Assembly: GCA_041676005.1 (NCBI GenBank)
Contig: JBAYST010000020.1
Coordinates: 1-14,698, forward strand
DNA: 14,698 nucleotides
DNA from: JBAYST01 sp041676005
GTDB taxonomy: Bacteria; Bacillota_I; Bacilli_A; RFN20; CAG-826
Direction: 5' to 3'
This document shows positions 7,336-14,698 of this stretch, piece by piece. Numbering within the stretch: position 1 is the stretch's first letter; every line of letters begins with the position of its first letter. The notes under the pieces were generated by a model. That model ran no database searches. It worked only from the letters and a program-made list of their open reading frames with translations, and had not been told where the DNA came from. The translations under genes were made by a program, and so were the position numbers.

Positions 7336-7926
7336 ATGAAAATAGTGATTGCGACAGCGAACAAACACAAAGTTGAAGAAGTAAGGCGAATTTTATCACC
7401 TCACGGCATCGAAGTCCTCAGTCTTTTTGATATAAATCAAAATCTTGATGATGTCGACGAAAACGGTAAGAGCTATGCTGAAAATGCTTTAATAAAAGCA
7501 AAAGAATTAAGCAAAAAAACAAATCTTCCTCTTATCAGCGATGATTCGGGTTTAGAAATAACAGCTTTAAGCGGGAAACCGGGAGTTTTCACGGCACGTT
7601 TTGCCGAAGAAAAAGGCGGACATTTAAAAGCGATGAATTATATTCTATCAAAAATCGAAGGCAAAGATCGTTCCGCTAGATTTGTTTGTTCAATCGCTTT
7701 TATCGATGAAAATAAGCACGAACACATTTTTACGGGGATTTGTGCCGGTCAAATTTCTCATGAGATTCACGGTAATAGTGGTTTTGGCTACGATCCATTT
7801 TTTATACCCGAAGGATGTGATCAAACATTCGCCGAACTCGGCGAAGAACTCAAAAATAGAATTTCACACCGCGGTCTCGCTTTATTCGCATTGGTCGATT
7901 ATTTAAAAGTTGAAAAATTGATTTAA
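7336..7926 (+). CDS. rdgB: dITP/XTP pyrophosphatase (RdgB/HAM1 family)
   Basis: A 196-residue, full-length RdgB/HAM1 house-cleaning enzyme. It hydrolyses non-canonical purine nucleotides (dITP, ITP, XTP) to monophosphates and pyrophosphate, keeping deaminated bases out of nucleic acids. Family motifs are in order: TxNxxK at 7-12, SYAENA at 46-51, SDDSGLE at 68-74 (metal and catalytic acids), GFGYDP at 149-154, and SHR at 177-179. I start at ATG 7336, since the family begins MKIVxATxNxxK; the TTG two codons earlier is unlikely. No ribosome binding site precedes the ATG, and an extended -10 box ends nine bases upstream, suggesting a nearly leaderless mRNA. Confidence 0.95.
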   Translation: MKIVIATANKHKVEEVRRILSPHGIEVLSLFDINQNLDDVDENGKSYAENALIKAKELSKKTNLPLISDDSGLEITALSGKPGVFTARFAEEKGGHLKAMNYILSKIEGKDRSARFVCSIAFIDENKHEHIFTGICAGQISHEIHGNSGFGYDPFFIPEGCDQTFAELGEELKNRISHRGLALFALVDYLKVEKLI

Positions 7927-7942
7927 TTATTTTTAGTTTTTT

Positions 7943-7972
7943 TTGTTAAAAAAATTTGAAATAGTTTATAAT
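7943..7972 (+). promoter_or_regulatory. Promoter giving a leaderless transcript of the helical-protein gene
   Basis: TTGTTA (7943-7948) and a perfect TATAAT (7967-7972) with an 18-base spacer. Six bases then lead to ATG 7979, so the expected first transcribed base is the A of the start codon. No Shine-Dalgarno site is present. Confidence 0.6.
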
Positions 7973-7978
7973 ATTTTT

Positions 7979-8719
7979 ATGAATGAAAATGAAATTTTCG
8001 AACTTTTAAGCGACAAAAACAAATCCGTTGCGAATTGGGATTCGCTCCTAGTTTATTTTGCACAACGTTTTAACAACAATGATTTAAACGGTTTATATAA
8101 TCTTGTTTTATTAGCAAAAAAGAAAGCGGAGGAATCATCTGATTTTACAATTCTAGATTTAATTTATTTCGATTTCTTTTTAGCTTCTATTTTGCATAGG
8201 GAATTTGTCGGTTGGCGAGGGGTAAAGCATCTTGAAGATGCAAAAAAGAAATTGGATAAAATTGATTTAAAAGATATCGGCGATAAAGAAAAAAATGAAA
8301 TTGCAAAATTTTATTATGATTTGGGGAAACATTACGAACAAATCGAATTATTAAAACCCGCTGTCGAGACTTATTTAAATTCCTCTAATATATATTACGA
8401 TTTAGACAAAAAAGAAGATGCTCAATATATTGACAGCAAAATTATAGAGTGTAATTATCGCCTTTATTCTCGTGACTGTCATCTCTTAACCAAAGAAATT
8501 ATCATCAAAAAATACGGTAGAAAATCTTACCTTCTTCGAGTTTTGGAAATCGTTAAACAAGAAAAATATAATTCGGTTGAACAAAGCAAAGAATACTTAA
8601 ATGTAATCAATAAAGTTAATGAGGAGTTAGTTAGAATGGGAGTTTATTCTAACGATTTAAATTATAAAAAAGAAAAACAGCGGCTTTTAAAAGAACGAGG
8701 AATAGATTGGCAATATTGA
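7979..8719 (+). CDS. Uncharacterised helical (TPR-like) cytoplasmic protein
   Basis: I do not recognise the family. The 246-residue product is rich in Lys, Glu, Asn and Tyr, has no signal peptide or membrane helix, and is predicted by eye to be almost all helical. The stretch FYYDLGKHYEQIELLKPAVETYLNSSNIYYDLDKKEDA (about residues 117-155) looks like one or two tetratricopeptide-type helix pairs, so a scaffold or protein-binding role is possible. I start at ATG 7979 because a perfect TATAAT ends six bases before it; upstream in-frame codons would lie inside the promoter. It has its own promoter and a terminator at 8751-8782, so it is a single-gene unit. Codon use matches its neighbours and nothing suggests recent transfer. 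Confidence 0.82.
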   Translation: MNENEIFELLSDKNKSVANWDSLLVYFAQRFNNNDLNGLYNLVLLAKKKAEESSDFTILDLIYFDFFLASILHREFVGWRGVKHLEDAKKKLDKIDLKDIGDKEKNEIAKFYYDLGKHYEQIELLKPAVETYLNSSNIYYDLDKKEDAQYIDSKIIECNYRLYSRDCHLLTKEIIIKKYGRKSYLLRVLEIVKQEKYNSVEQSKEYLNVINKVNEELVRMGVYSNDLNYKKEKQRLLKERGIDWQY

Positions 8720-8750
8720 TTTAATCAGCAAAAGTGCAGTATTTTTCTAG

Positions 8751-8782
8751 AAAAAAAGCGACTTTAAATGTTCGTTTTTTTT
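8751..8782. terminator. Bidirectional intrinsic terminator between convergent genes
   Basis: A7-G-CGA (8751-8761) pairs with TCG-T-T7 (8772-8782), including one G-U pair, around a 10-base loop. T runs on both strands let it serve the helical-protein gene from the left and the nuclease gene from the right. Confidence 0.65.
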
Positions 8783-8805
8783 AAAAAATATAATTATATA
8801 AGTTT

Positions 8806-10075
8806 TTAACCCCAAATTAAATCTGCGTAACTTGGATGATCGATAAATGGATTTCGATTTCCTTGCTTATTATCAGCGATATTGTTTCGACTGATTTCTT
8901 CGGCGCTGACAGGATCTTCAGCATTCCACTTTCTCAATAATTTAAAACAATCGGCCACCGTATTAGCACCGATGACATCTGAAATGTAAAGTTTTCCTGT
9001 CACGCCAGCTTTTGTCGTTCCGCCAAAATCGGTTCCGTAGTGAATAAATACATACATAATAATTCGTGCAGCGTCGCCTTTCATCGAATCGGCAGGTTCG
9101 GTTACTCCATAAGTGTTTCCAGAACCAAATTTGACTTTTCCTCCACCAGCATAATCAATCATTCTAGGTGTACCAAACATCGGAGCAAAAATTGTGCTTC
9201 CTCGGTAAGAGTTATAAGTGCTAATTGAAAAACGAAGATGATGAATGTCGGCTCCAGCATAAGAAGTCGTAAAAACCTTATTACTTTTTGATTGAGGCCA
9301 AACATGTTCTTTATTATAAGAAGATGAAGTTTTTTCCTGAATAAAAACATTTGCTATCAGTACTTTTTAAGGTGCTGTCTAGGCTTCCATAACTGACATA
9401 GGTTTTGTGTGTGTCCATCATCAAATTATGAAGTTTTAATCCTAAAGCGTTGCCTTTATCGGTCGAAGAAATCGAGTTGTAATATGTCCCATTATAACTT
9501 TCTGGTGCTGTATATGATTTAGCGGTGATATTACTTAAACCATTGCTGATAATTTTGGTTGGATAGCCAGAAATTTCCGGAACTCCATAACTCGAAGAGT
9601 ATGCATAAAATTGAAATAAACCTTCAATTGTAATGATATCCCCCGCTCTTATCCCTGTCGCACCAAATGACTTATCGTTTGTATAACTATATTTGTTTCC
9701 GGACTTCGTAATACAAGTATTTTTGCTGCTGATTCCATAGGCGACAATCGTCCACCCATCATCCACCAAATCGAAATATCCTGCACTGTAATATCCTGGA
9801 TATTGTGCGGTTCCTGTTACACGATATATGTTAGCGGTGTCAGTTGCCTTTTTATTTGCAAGAGCTTGAACAGTAGTTACGATTGCGGCAGGATTTTCTG
9901 GATTAGGATTTCCAGATATAGGTTGAGAAGACGAAGAAGGTTGAGAAGAACTCGGTTCAGAAGATGAAATTAACGAAGAATCAGTTCCACCAGAAGGAGG
10001 ATCAATTGTTTTGCATCCGCTTAAAACCAAGCTCACTAGAGCAATTGATAAGAATAGTATTTTTTTAGTTTTCAT
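8806..10075 (-). pseudogene. Lipoprotein with OB-like domain and endonuclease I domain, broken by a one-base frameshift
   Basis: The gene starts at ATG 10075 with a lipoprotein signal (MKTKKILFLS..., lipobox LSGC, Cys21), a Ser/Pro linker, and a ~110-residue beta-rich OB-like domain (TGTAQYPGYYSAGYF... GDIITIEGLF). It then enters an endonuclease I domain (LHNLMMDTHKTYVSY). That frame stops at 9314. The rest of the domain continues in another frame: EHVWPQS, ADIHHL, GDAARIIMY, and a C-terminal RNNIADNKQGNRNPFIDHPSYADLIW ending at 8806. Dropping one A from the A6 run (9330-9335) joins both into a 422-residue protein matching the family across the joint. Intact, it would be a surface-anchored, Mg-dependent DNase/RNase for nutrient nucleic acids or defence. 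Alternatives are a sequencing error or slippage. Confidence 0.85.
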
Positions 10076-10081
10076 ATGAAA

Positions 10082-10087
10082 ATTATA
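10082..10087 (-). promoter_or_regulatory. -10 box placing the transcript start at the lipoprotein-nuclease ATG
   Basis: A perfect TATAAT (10087 down to 10082, minus strand) is followed by six bases and then ATG 10075, the same spacing as at the 7979 gene. The transcript would be leaderless. The -35 region (TTTAAC, 16-base spacer) is weak. Confidence 0.5.
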
Positions 10088-10122
10088 CACTTTTTTCTGA
10101 AATGTTAAATTCTTAAATCTAT

Positions 10123-10146
10123 AAAAAAAGCCATCATTGGTGGCTT
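10123..10146 (-). terminator. Intrinsic terminator of the catalase gene
   Basis: On the minus strand AAGCCA (10146-10141) pairs with TGGCTT (10133-10128) around a 7-base loop, followed by a T run to 10123. It lies about 10 bases after the catalase stop. Confidence 0.85.
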
Positions 10147-10157
10147 AATAGATTTAT

Positions 10158-11834
10158 TTATAACACCCAAGGATCTTCATACGGGTCGATATAAAGTTCG
10201 TCTCCGTTTGTGTCGATTTCAATTCCTGAATCGGCAGTCTGAGTTGGAATATTTAGTTCTGGGTGAGCGTTATTAGCAGCGTAATTACTTTCTTTAGAAA
10301 CACTAGCAGGTAATTTTAAATCTACAGTTTTTAAATCAATCCCAAGTGCTTTAGCAACTCCAATTCCATAGGCGGGATCGGCCATATAGCAGTGATAAAT
10401 ATGTCGATGTTTGATTTGCAAAGTTGCATCACCCATGTTTCGTGCTGTGTTATCAAATAAAACTTGTTGCTGTTTAGCAGTCATTGCCCTAAATAATAAT
10501 CCAGGTTGAGTGTAATAATCATGGTCATCTTCACGATAGTCATAGCGAAGAATGTTTCCCCCGGTTTTTTCTAACGGTTCATCGTGTTCTTTAGTTTCGG
10601 TCCAATTGCCATAACTATTAGGTTCATAGTGAACTTCCCCTCCGTTATTTCCATCTACTCTCATCAAACCATCGCGATGATAACTGTGATGAAATTCGAC
10701 ACCTTTAGGAGCGTTGACAGGTATTTGATCATGGTTGATTCCTAAACGATAACGTTGCGCATCACCATAGGCAAACAAACGACCTTGGAGCATTCTATCT
10801 GGAGAATAACTTATTCCAGGAACGATATGAGCTGGATTAAATGCCGATTGTTCTACATCTGCATAATAATTATCCGGATTTTTGTTTAGAACAAATTCAC
10901 CGACTTCAAGAAAAGGATAATCTTTTTTAAACCACATTTTAGTTAAATCAAACGGATTGTTTTTCATCGCATCGGCTTCTTTTTCAGTCATGATTTGGAC
11001 GTACATTTTCCATCTTGGGAAATCGCCCATTTCGATAGCACTAAATAAATCGCGTTGATGACTTTCGCGGTCCTTAGCGATATTTTTTTCTGATTCCTGA
11101 TCGGTAATATTTTTAATCCCTTGTTGAGAACGTAAGAAAAATTTCACCCAAACCCTTTCATTATTAGCATTGATAAGGCTATAAGCATGGCTACTATAAC
11201 CGTGCATATGTCTATAACTCATCAGAATGCCACGATCACCCATCACTATAGTGATTTGTAAAAGCGCTTCCGGAAGTGAAGTCCAAAAATCCCAGTTCGT
11301 ATTCGCGCTTCTCATGTTTGTCGCTGGATCACGTTTAATCGCGTGATTTAGGTCGGGAAATTTCAATGTGTCTCGGAAAAAGAACACTGGCGTATTGTTA
11401 CCAACTAAATCCCAGTTCCCATCTTCGGTGTAAAATTTAAGTGCAAAACCGCGAATATCACGTTCTGCATCTGCCGCTCCTCTTTCTCCGGCAACAGTTG
11501 AAAATCTTGCAAAAAGTTTCGTTGTTTTACCGATTTTAGAAAAGATTTTTGCCTTCGTATATTTGGTGATATCGTGTGTGACGGTAAATGTTCCAAAAGC
11601 ACCCGAACCTTTAGCGTGCATTCTTCTTTCAGGAATTACCTCACGGTTGAGGTGTGCGAGTTTTTCTAAATACCAAGCATCTTAGAGAACCATTGGTCCG
11701 CGTGGACCTGCACTCATTTAATCCTGATTATTAGCAATTGGCATTCCTGCTTCGTTACTAAGTTCGGGGTTTAGACCTTTTTTTTCGTTTCTACTTGAAA
11801 TAGTTTTTTTAAATTGTTGTTTTTTATCTGCCAT
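10158..11834 (-). pseudogene. katA: Heme catalase gene interrupted by two early in-frame TAA codons
   Basis: A monofunctional small-subunit heme catalase (2 H2O2 to O2 and water). A very good ribosome binding site AAGGAGGG (11851-11844) precedes ATG 11834, and the frame reads through NQD, TAA, MSAGPRGPMVL, TAA, DAWYLEKLAH, matching the usual catalase N-terminus. The stops are codons 39 (11720-11718) and 51 (11684-11682). They replace residues that are usually Ser or another polar residue, and the conserved Gln of LLQD. From Met72 (11621) 487 codons are intact: catalytic His73 in MHAKGSGAFG, Asn146 in GNNTPVFF, proximal heme Tyr356 in RLFAYGDAQRYRLG. A restart at Met72 would keep His as residue 2 but lose the N-terminal arm needed for tetramer assembly. 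It is most likely a recent pseudogene; sequencing error or readthrough are alternatives. Confidence 0.85.
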
Positions 11835-11851
11835 TTTTTTAATCCCTCCTT

Positions 11852-12000
11852 TTTGAAAATGGTTTTGTCCAATAATTAATAAAGTAATTATCTATCGTCT
11901 TACAAATATTTTGACGTTGAACAATAGAAATTTTAAATATCTAATTTTTTTTATAAATTATTTATACGTATCTTGGTAAAATTGTGACTTATAAAATAAA
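11852..12000. other. AT-rich catalase upstream region without a confident promoter
   Basis: About 150 bases with no gene. On the minus strand there is a GATAAT-like box (near 11887-11896), two TAATTA half-sites (11873-11878, 11885-11890), and a CGTC...GACG pair about 20 bases across (near 11906-11926) that could be a regulatory site. I see no good match to the PerR box. Confidence 0.25.
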
Positions 12001-12028
12001 AAAATGTAGTTTCAAACTACACTTTTTA
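11997..12028. terminator. Terminator after tRNA-Ser, symmetric on both strands
   Basis: TGTAGT (12005-12010) pairs with ACTACA (12016-12021), extendable by TTT/AAA around the centre, flanked by seven A on the left and TTTTT on the right. On the minus strand it lies just after the tRNA-Ser 3' end and is followed by T7. Confidence 0.85.
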
Positions 12029-12030
12029 TC

Positions 12031-12121
12031 TGGCGGAGCAGGAGAGACTCGAACTCTCGCACCGGTTACCCGATCTACGTCCTTAGCAGGGACGCCCCTT
12101 CACCAACTTGGGTACTGCTCC
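12031..12121 (-). tRNA. tRNA-Ser, anticodon GCU
   Basis: A 91-base class II tRNA with long variable arm, as expected for serine, and an encoded CCA (12033-12031). The acceptor GGAGCAG pairs with CTGCTCC, with discriminator G. The anticodon loop CTGCTAA holds GCT (12087-12085), decoding AGC and AGU. The T arm reads GAGAGTTCGAGTCTCTC. It lies 47 bases after the proS stop and may be co-transcribed with it; no strong separate promoter is seen. Confidence 0.96.
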
Positions 12122-12127
12122 ATTTAA

Positions 12128-12154
12128 CGCTTAATTATCCTATCAAATTAAGCG
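12128..12154. repeat. Inverted repeat between proS and tRNA-Ser
   Basis: Perfect 8-base arms CGCTTAAT (12128-12135) and ATTAAGCG (12147-12154) around an 11-base loop. No T run follows on either strand, so it is not a standard intrinsic terminator. It could be an RNA processing hairpin releasing the tRNA from a proS transcript, or an operator. Confidence 0.5.
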
Positions 12155-12168
12155 CACCCGTTCAATGA

Positions 12169-13605
12169 TTAATATGCTTTCGCAAACAAAACCACTTTAG
12201 TGGCTTTTTTGCCACAAACCAAACACTTATCATCAAATGGTTCTTGATTAAACGGCATGCAGCGAGCAGTAGCCGTTGTCAATTCTTTGATTTTCGTTTC
12301 GCAACCTTCATCTCCACACCACATCACTTTTGCATATCCACCTTTATCAAGTGCAGCATTTAATTCATCAAAATCGCGAACTTCTTGAATGTGATTTAAA
12401 AGATAACGATGTGACTTTTCATACATTTCTTTATGAATGAGGTTTAATAGTTTTTCAATTGTTTCGACTAATGAAATAGTTTTAACGACAATTTTTTCAC
12501 CAGTATTTCTTTTGCTTAAAACAACTTCTTCATTTTCGATATCACGCGGTCCGATTTCTAAACGAAGAGGAACACCTTTCATTTCCCATTCTGCAAATTT
12601 ATAGCCGGGAGTTTTATCTGATTCATCGAGTTTCACTCTTAAGCCAGCTCTTTTTAAAATATCGTAAATTTCACGTGCCGCAGGAATAACACCAGGTTTT
12701 TGCTGTGCAATTGGGACAACAACAACTTGAATCGGCGCAAGAAAAGGCGGTAAAACCAAGCCATTATCATCGCCGTGAGCCATGATAACCGATCCGAGTA
12801 AACGCGTTGAAACACCCCACGATGTTTGATATGGGTGTTCTAATTTTCCTTCTTTGGATTGATACGCCACATTAAAAGCTTTTGAAAATCCCTGTCCGAA
12901 ATAATGAGTGGTTCCACTTTGAAGCGCTTTTCCATCAGGCATCAAAGCTTCGATAGAATAGGTTTCTTCAGCGCCGGCAAATTTTTCTTTATTAGTTTTT
13001 TGTCCTTTGACAAAGGGAATCGCTAATAAATCCTTCCCGAGGTCATCATATATTTCAAGCATTGCTAATGTTTCAGTTCTTGCTTCAACTTCACTCTCAT
13101 GCATTGTATGGCCTTCTTGCCAGAGGAATTCGCTTCCTCTTAAAAATGGGCGAGTAGTCTTTTCCCATCTCACCACCGAGCACCATTGATTATATTTTTT
13201 TGGTAAATCACGATAAGAGGAAATTATTTTTGCATAATGCTCACAAAACAGAGTTTCAGAAGTCGGACGAATAATAAGTGGATCATCGAGTTTGTTTTTG
13301 CCCCCGATGGTACAAATTAAAGTTTCGGGTGCAAATCCTTCAACATGCTCTTTTTCTTTGTTGAATAAAGTAGTTGGAATAACAAGTGGCATATAGCAAT
13401 TTTCATGTCCGGTTTCTTTAAAGCGCCGATCTAAATAACTTTGAATCAACTCCCAAATGGCATAACCGTATGGTCGATAAATGATAAAACCTTTAACCGA
13501 TGAATAATCCATCAATTCAGCCTTTAAACAAACATCAGTGTACCACTGAGCGAAGTCGGTTTCCTGACGAGTGATTGACTCGTTTTTAATTTTCTTGTTT
13601 TCCAT
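12169..13605 (-). CDS. proS: Prolyl-tRNA synthetase, archaeal/eukaryotic-type
   Basis: A 478-residue class II synthetase that charges tRNA-Pro with proline in the cytoplasm. It is the short ProS type 3 form, without the ~180-residue editing insertion of the typical bacterial enzyme. Motif 1 lies around 38-77 (GFIIYRPYGYAIWE), the TSE loop at 115-117 (RPTSET), motif 2 at ~145-165 (VVRWEKTTRPFLRGSEFLW), motif 3 at ~264-292 (GVSTRLLGSVIMAHGDDNG). An anticodon-binding domain follows (~295-400) and then a C-terminal zinc domain with C430, C435, C461 and C464. It ends in the family's conserved C-terminal Tyr (FAKAY). AGAGGAG lies eight bases before ATG 13605. An overlapping ATG at 13609 is out of frame. 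It follows the GGDEF-EAL-like gene by 14 bases, so the two form an operon. Confidence 0.96.
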   Translation of the reverse strand: MENKKIKNESITRQETDFAQWYTDVCLKAELMDYSSVKGFIIYRPYGYAIWELIQSYLDRRFKETGHENCYMPLVIPTTLFNKEKEHVEGFAPETLICTIGGKNKLDDPLIIRPTSETLFCEHYAKIISSYRDLPKKYNQWCSVVRWEKTTRPFLRGSEFLWQEGHTMHESEVEARTETLAMLEIYDDLGKDLLAIPFVKGQKTNKEKFAGAEETYSIEALMPDGKALQSGTTHYFGQGFSKAFNVAYQSKEGKLEHPYQTSWGVSTRLLGSVIMAHGDDNGLVLPPFLAPIQVVVVPIAQQKPGVIPAAREIYDILKRAGLRVKLDESDKTPGYKFAEWEMKGVPLRLEIGPRDIENEEVVLSKRNTGEKIVVKTISLVETIEKLLNLIHKEMYEKSHRYLLNHIQEVRDFDELNAALDKGGYAKVMWCGDEGCETKIKELTTATARCMPFNQEPFDDKCLVCGKKATKVVLFAKAY

Positions 13606-13619
13606 TCATTTATCTCCTC

Positions 13620-14698
13620 TTATAAATATTTAGCAAGACTTGCAGTTTTTTCAAGTTTCTTTTTCTCGATTGGAACAACCATTTCATTTCCAGAACCAAT
13701 CACATCACTAGACACTAAATAAATTCCCGATTTTACAACCAACTCGACTTCTTGCCACCCGGATGGTTCGGAGGCGATGATTGGTTTTTCATATTTTAAT
13801 AGACTTTCAATCAGAGTTCGAATAGAAAGATGAGAAATGCCGGTCTTTTTAATTTCGGTGGTCATTGAAACACCAGCAATAAAATAATCGAAATGTTTAT
13901 ATAAAAGAGGGTCGAGCAATAAATTCTTGTCGACCATTGTCAAAGCGAGTTCATAACCAAATAAACGCAATTTTTCAAAATGGTCGAATAGTTCTGCGGT
14001 GTGGGCAGTATTTTGATTGAGCTCTTGTTCATCAAAAACTAAGACGAGGCGAATTCGTTTTGTCCCATGTATTTGTGGAATCACAGTTTCGATATTTTCA
14101 AAATCAAATACTGAAACATGATAAAAAAGTCGATTGTTACGTTCGTTATTTTGCTCCGCAAAGCGATTGATGATATTCCTTGCTATAACCGCAAATAATT
14201 CTCTCGATTTTCCGCATTGATTAGCGTATTTCATCATCTCATAATAACTAGAAAAAGAAGAGCCAAAAAGCTTAATGTAGGAGAAATATCCTAAAGTACT
14301 TTTCTTTTTTACATTTGCAATCGGCCGGAATAAATAACGGATTTTGTTGTTTTTGATCGCCGAATCGATTTGCTCTCGGTAGCGTTCATGGATTAACTCT
14401 GGAACCGCAGTCTTTTCGTAAAAATAAATTTGTTTTTCGTTTTGATCTGCAAACAAAGATGCTTCTTGAGCGTGTTTAACAATCGTCTCAAAGTCTTGAT
14501 AATATTGACTGTTTTGAACAATTCCAATCGTGAATTTTATCAAAGTCTGAAAACCGTTGACCAAAATGCTTCTTGTCATTTCTTTTGCGACAGAAGTTGC
14601 CAAACGATAAGCTTCTTCTCTCGTCTCTAATTTTAAGTCAACGAGAATCAATTCTCTGTTATTTATATCGATTATTTGTCTAATTTTATTTTGTTCCA
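13620..14698 (-). CDS. Degenerate GGDEF-EAL protein, N-terminus beyond the window (partial)
   Basis: The frame is open to the right edge, so at least 358 codons are seen and the start is missing. The first ~100 residues match the end of a GGDEF domain (REEAYRLATSVAKEM, FTIGIVQNS, then DFETIVKHAQEASLFADQN, the position of the usual SxGIA...ADxALYxAK). The rest matches an EAL domain in length and order but not in active site: EAL is replaced by GYFSY (near 14285), the DDFG region reads MVDK, KID reads IAG, and EGVE reads SEPSG. It is therefore unlikely to hydrolyse cyclic di-GMP; it may bind a ligand or a partner, or sense something through the part outside the window. It is upstream of proS in the same transcript. 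The GGDEF signature itself would lie beyond the window. Confidence 0.75.
   Translation of the reverse strand, partial: EQNKIRQIIDINNRELILVDLKLETREEAYRLATSVAKEMTRSILVNGFQTLIKFTIGIVQNSQYYQDFETIVKHAQEASLFADQNEKQIYFYEKTAVPELIHERYREQIDSAIKNNKIRYLFRPIANVKKKSTLGYFSYIKLFGSSFSSYYEMMKYANQCGKSRELFAVIARNIINRFAEQNNERNNRLFYHVSVFDFENIETVIPQIHGTKRIRLVLVFDEQELNQNTAHTAELFDHFEKLRLFGYELALTMVDKNLLLDPLLYKHFDYFIAGVSMTTEIKKTGISHLSIRTLIESLLKYEKPIIASEPSGWQEVELVVKSGIYLVSSDVIGSGNEMVVPIEKKKLEKTASLAKYL

Noticed and set aside
9328..9337. Programmed -1 frameshift at the slippery heptamer A AAA AAC
   Set aside because: The heptamer is present in the right phase, but a -1 shift leads into a third frame (ending at 9159), not into the nuclease frame, which needs +1 (or loss of one A).
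9159..9350. Small minus-strand reading frame of 63 codons
   Set aside because: It overlaps the nuclease in the wrong frame and its translation resembles nothing; it is a shadow of the broken gene.
11682..11720. TAA reassigned to glutamine genome-wide
   Set aside because: Many intact genes here end cleanly in TAA (CPBP protease, thioredoxin, XRE, rubredoxin, rdgB, proS). Reading on past the thioredoxin stop would run into tRNA-Gly. A lesion confined to this gene is simpler.
11873..11926. PerR or Fur box controlling the catalase
   Set aside because: AT-rich palindrome fragments occur, but none matches the TTATAATnATTATAA pattern well enough to call.
1..14698. UGA as tryptophan (mycoplasma code)
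   Set aside because: All tryptophans in the recognised proteins are TGG, and TGA ends fprA, the TraX-like gene and the helical-protein gene.
1..14698. CRISPR array, insertion sequence, prophage or integrase
   Set aside because: No regularly spaced repeats, transposase, integrase or phage genes are visible; the XRE gene stands alone and both tRNAs lack flanking att-like duplications.

Overview
The window looks like a chromosomal segment of an AT-rich, low-GC Gram-positive-type bacterium (Bacillota), most likely near the Acholeplasma / Izemoplasma / Erysipelotrichia-like lineages. Reasons: strong AGGAGG-type ribosome binding sites, a lipoprotein with a serine-rich linker, a short archaeal-type prolyl-tRNA synthetase, a flavodiiron protein plus rubredoxin (typical of anaerobes), and TATAAT-type promoters. 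TGA is used as a stop (TraX-like gene, fprA, the helical-protein gene) and not as Trp, so the standard bacterial code applies. The lineage call is an inference from content, not from a marker phylogeny.

Layout. Bases 1-3011 (minus) hold the N-terminal ~1003 codons of a very large membrane-anchored protein that runs off the left edge. From a divergent intergenic region a plus-strand cluster follows: a zinc-ribbon CPBP-type intramembrane protease, a TraX-like polytopic membrane protein that overlaps it by one base, and thioredoxin. Next come tRNA-Gly(UCC) with its own promoter and a terminator, a candidate minus-strand small RNA, and a small XRE regulator divergent from that RNA. Bases 5974-7279 are a two-gene unit of flavodiiron protein and rubredoxin with a terminator. 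Then follow an RdgB/HAM1 nucleotide pyrophosphatase and an unrecognised helical protein, ending at a probable bidirectional terminator.

The rest is on the minus strand. Read 5' to 3' it contains: a degenerate GGDEF-EAL protein (running in from the right edge), prolyl-tRNA synthetase, tRNA-Ser(GCU), a catalase gene interrupted by two early in-frame TAA codons, and a lipoprotein/endonuclease I gene broken by a one-base frameshift in an A6 run. Both damaged genes keep all recognisable active-site residues downstream, so the lesions are recent, tolerated by some mechanism, or sequencing/assembly errors.

Functionally, the window brings together oxygen/redox handling (flavodiiron protein and rubredoxin to reduce O2 or NO, thioredoxin for thiols, a damaged catalase for H2O2), housekeeping (proS, two tRNAs, rdgB) and cell-surface functions (large membrane protein, membrane protease, TraX-like protein, lipoprotein nuclease). 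The features most worth follow-up are the paired nonsense codons in the catalase, the small-RNA candidate beside the XRE gene, and several genes that appear to be transcribed from -10 boxes placed so close to ATG that their mRNAs would be leaderless.
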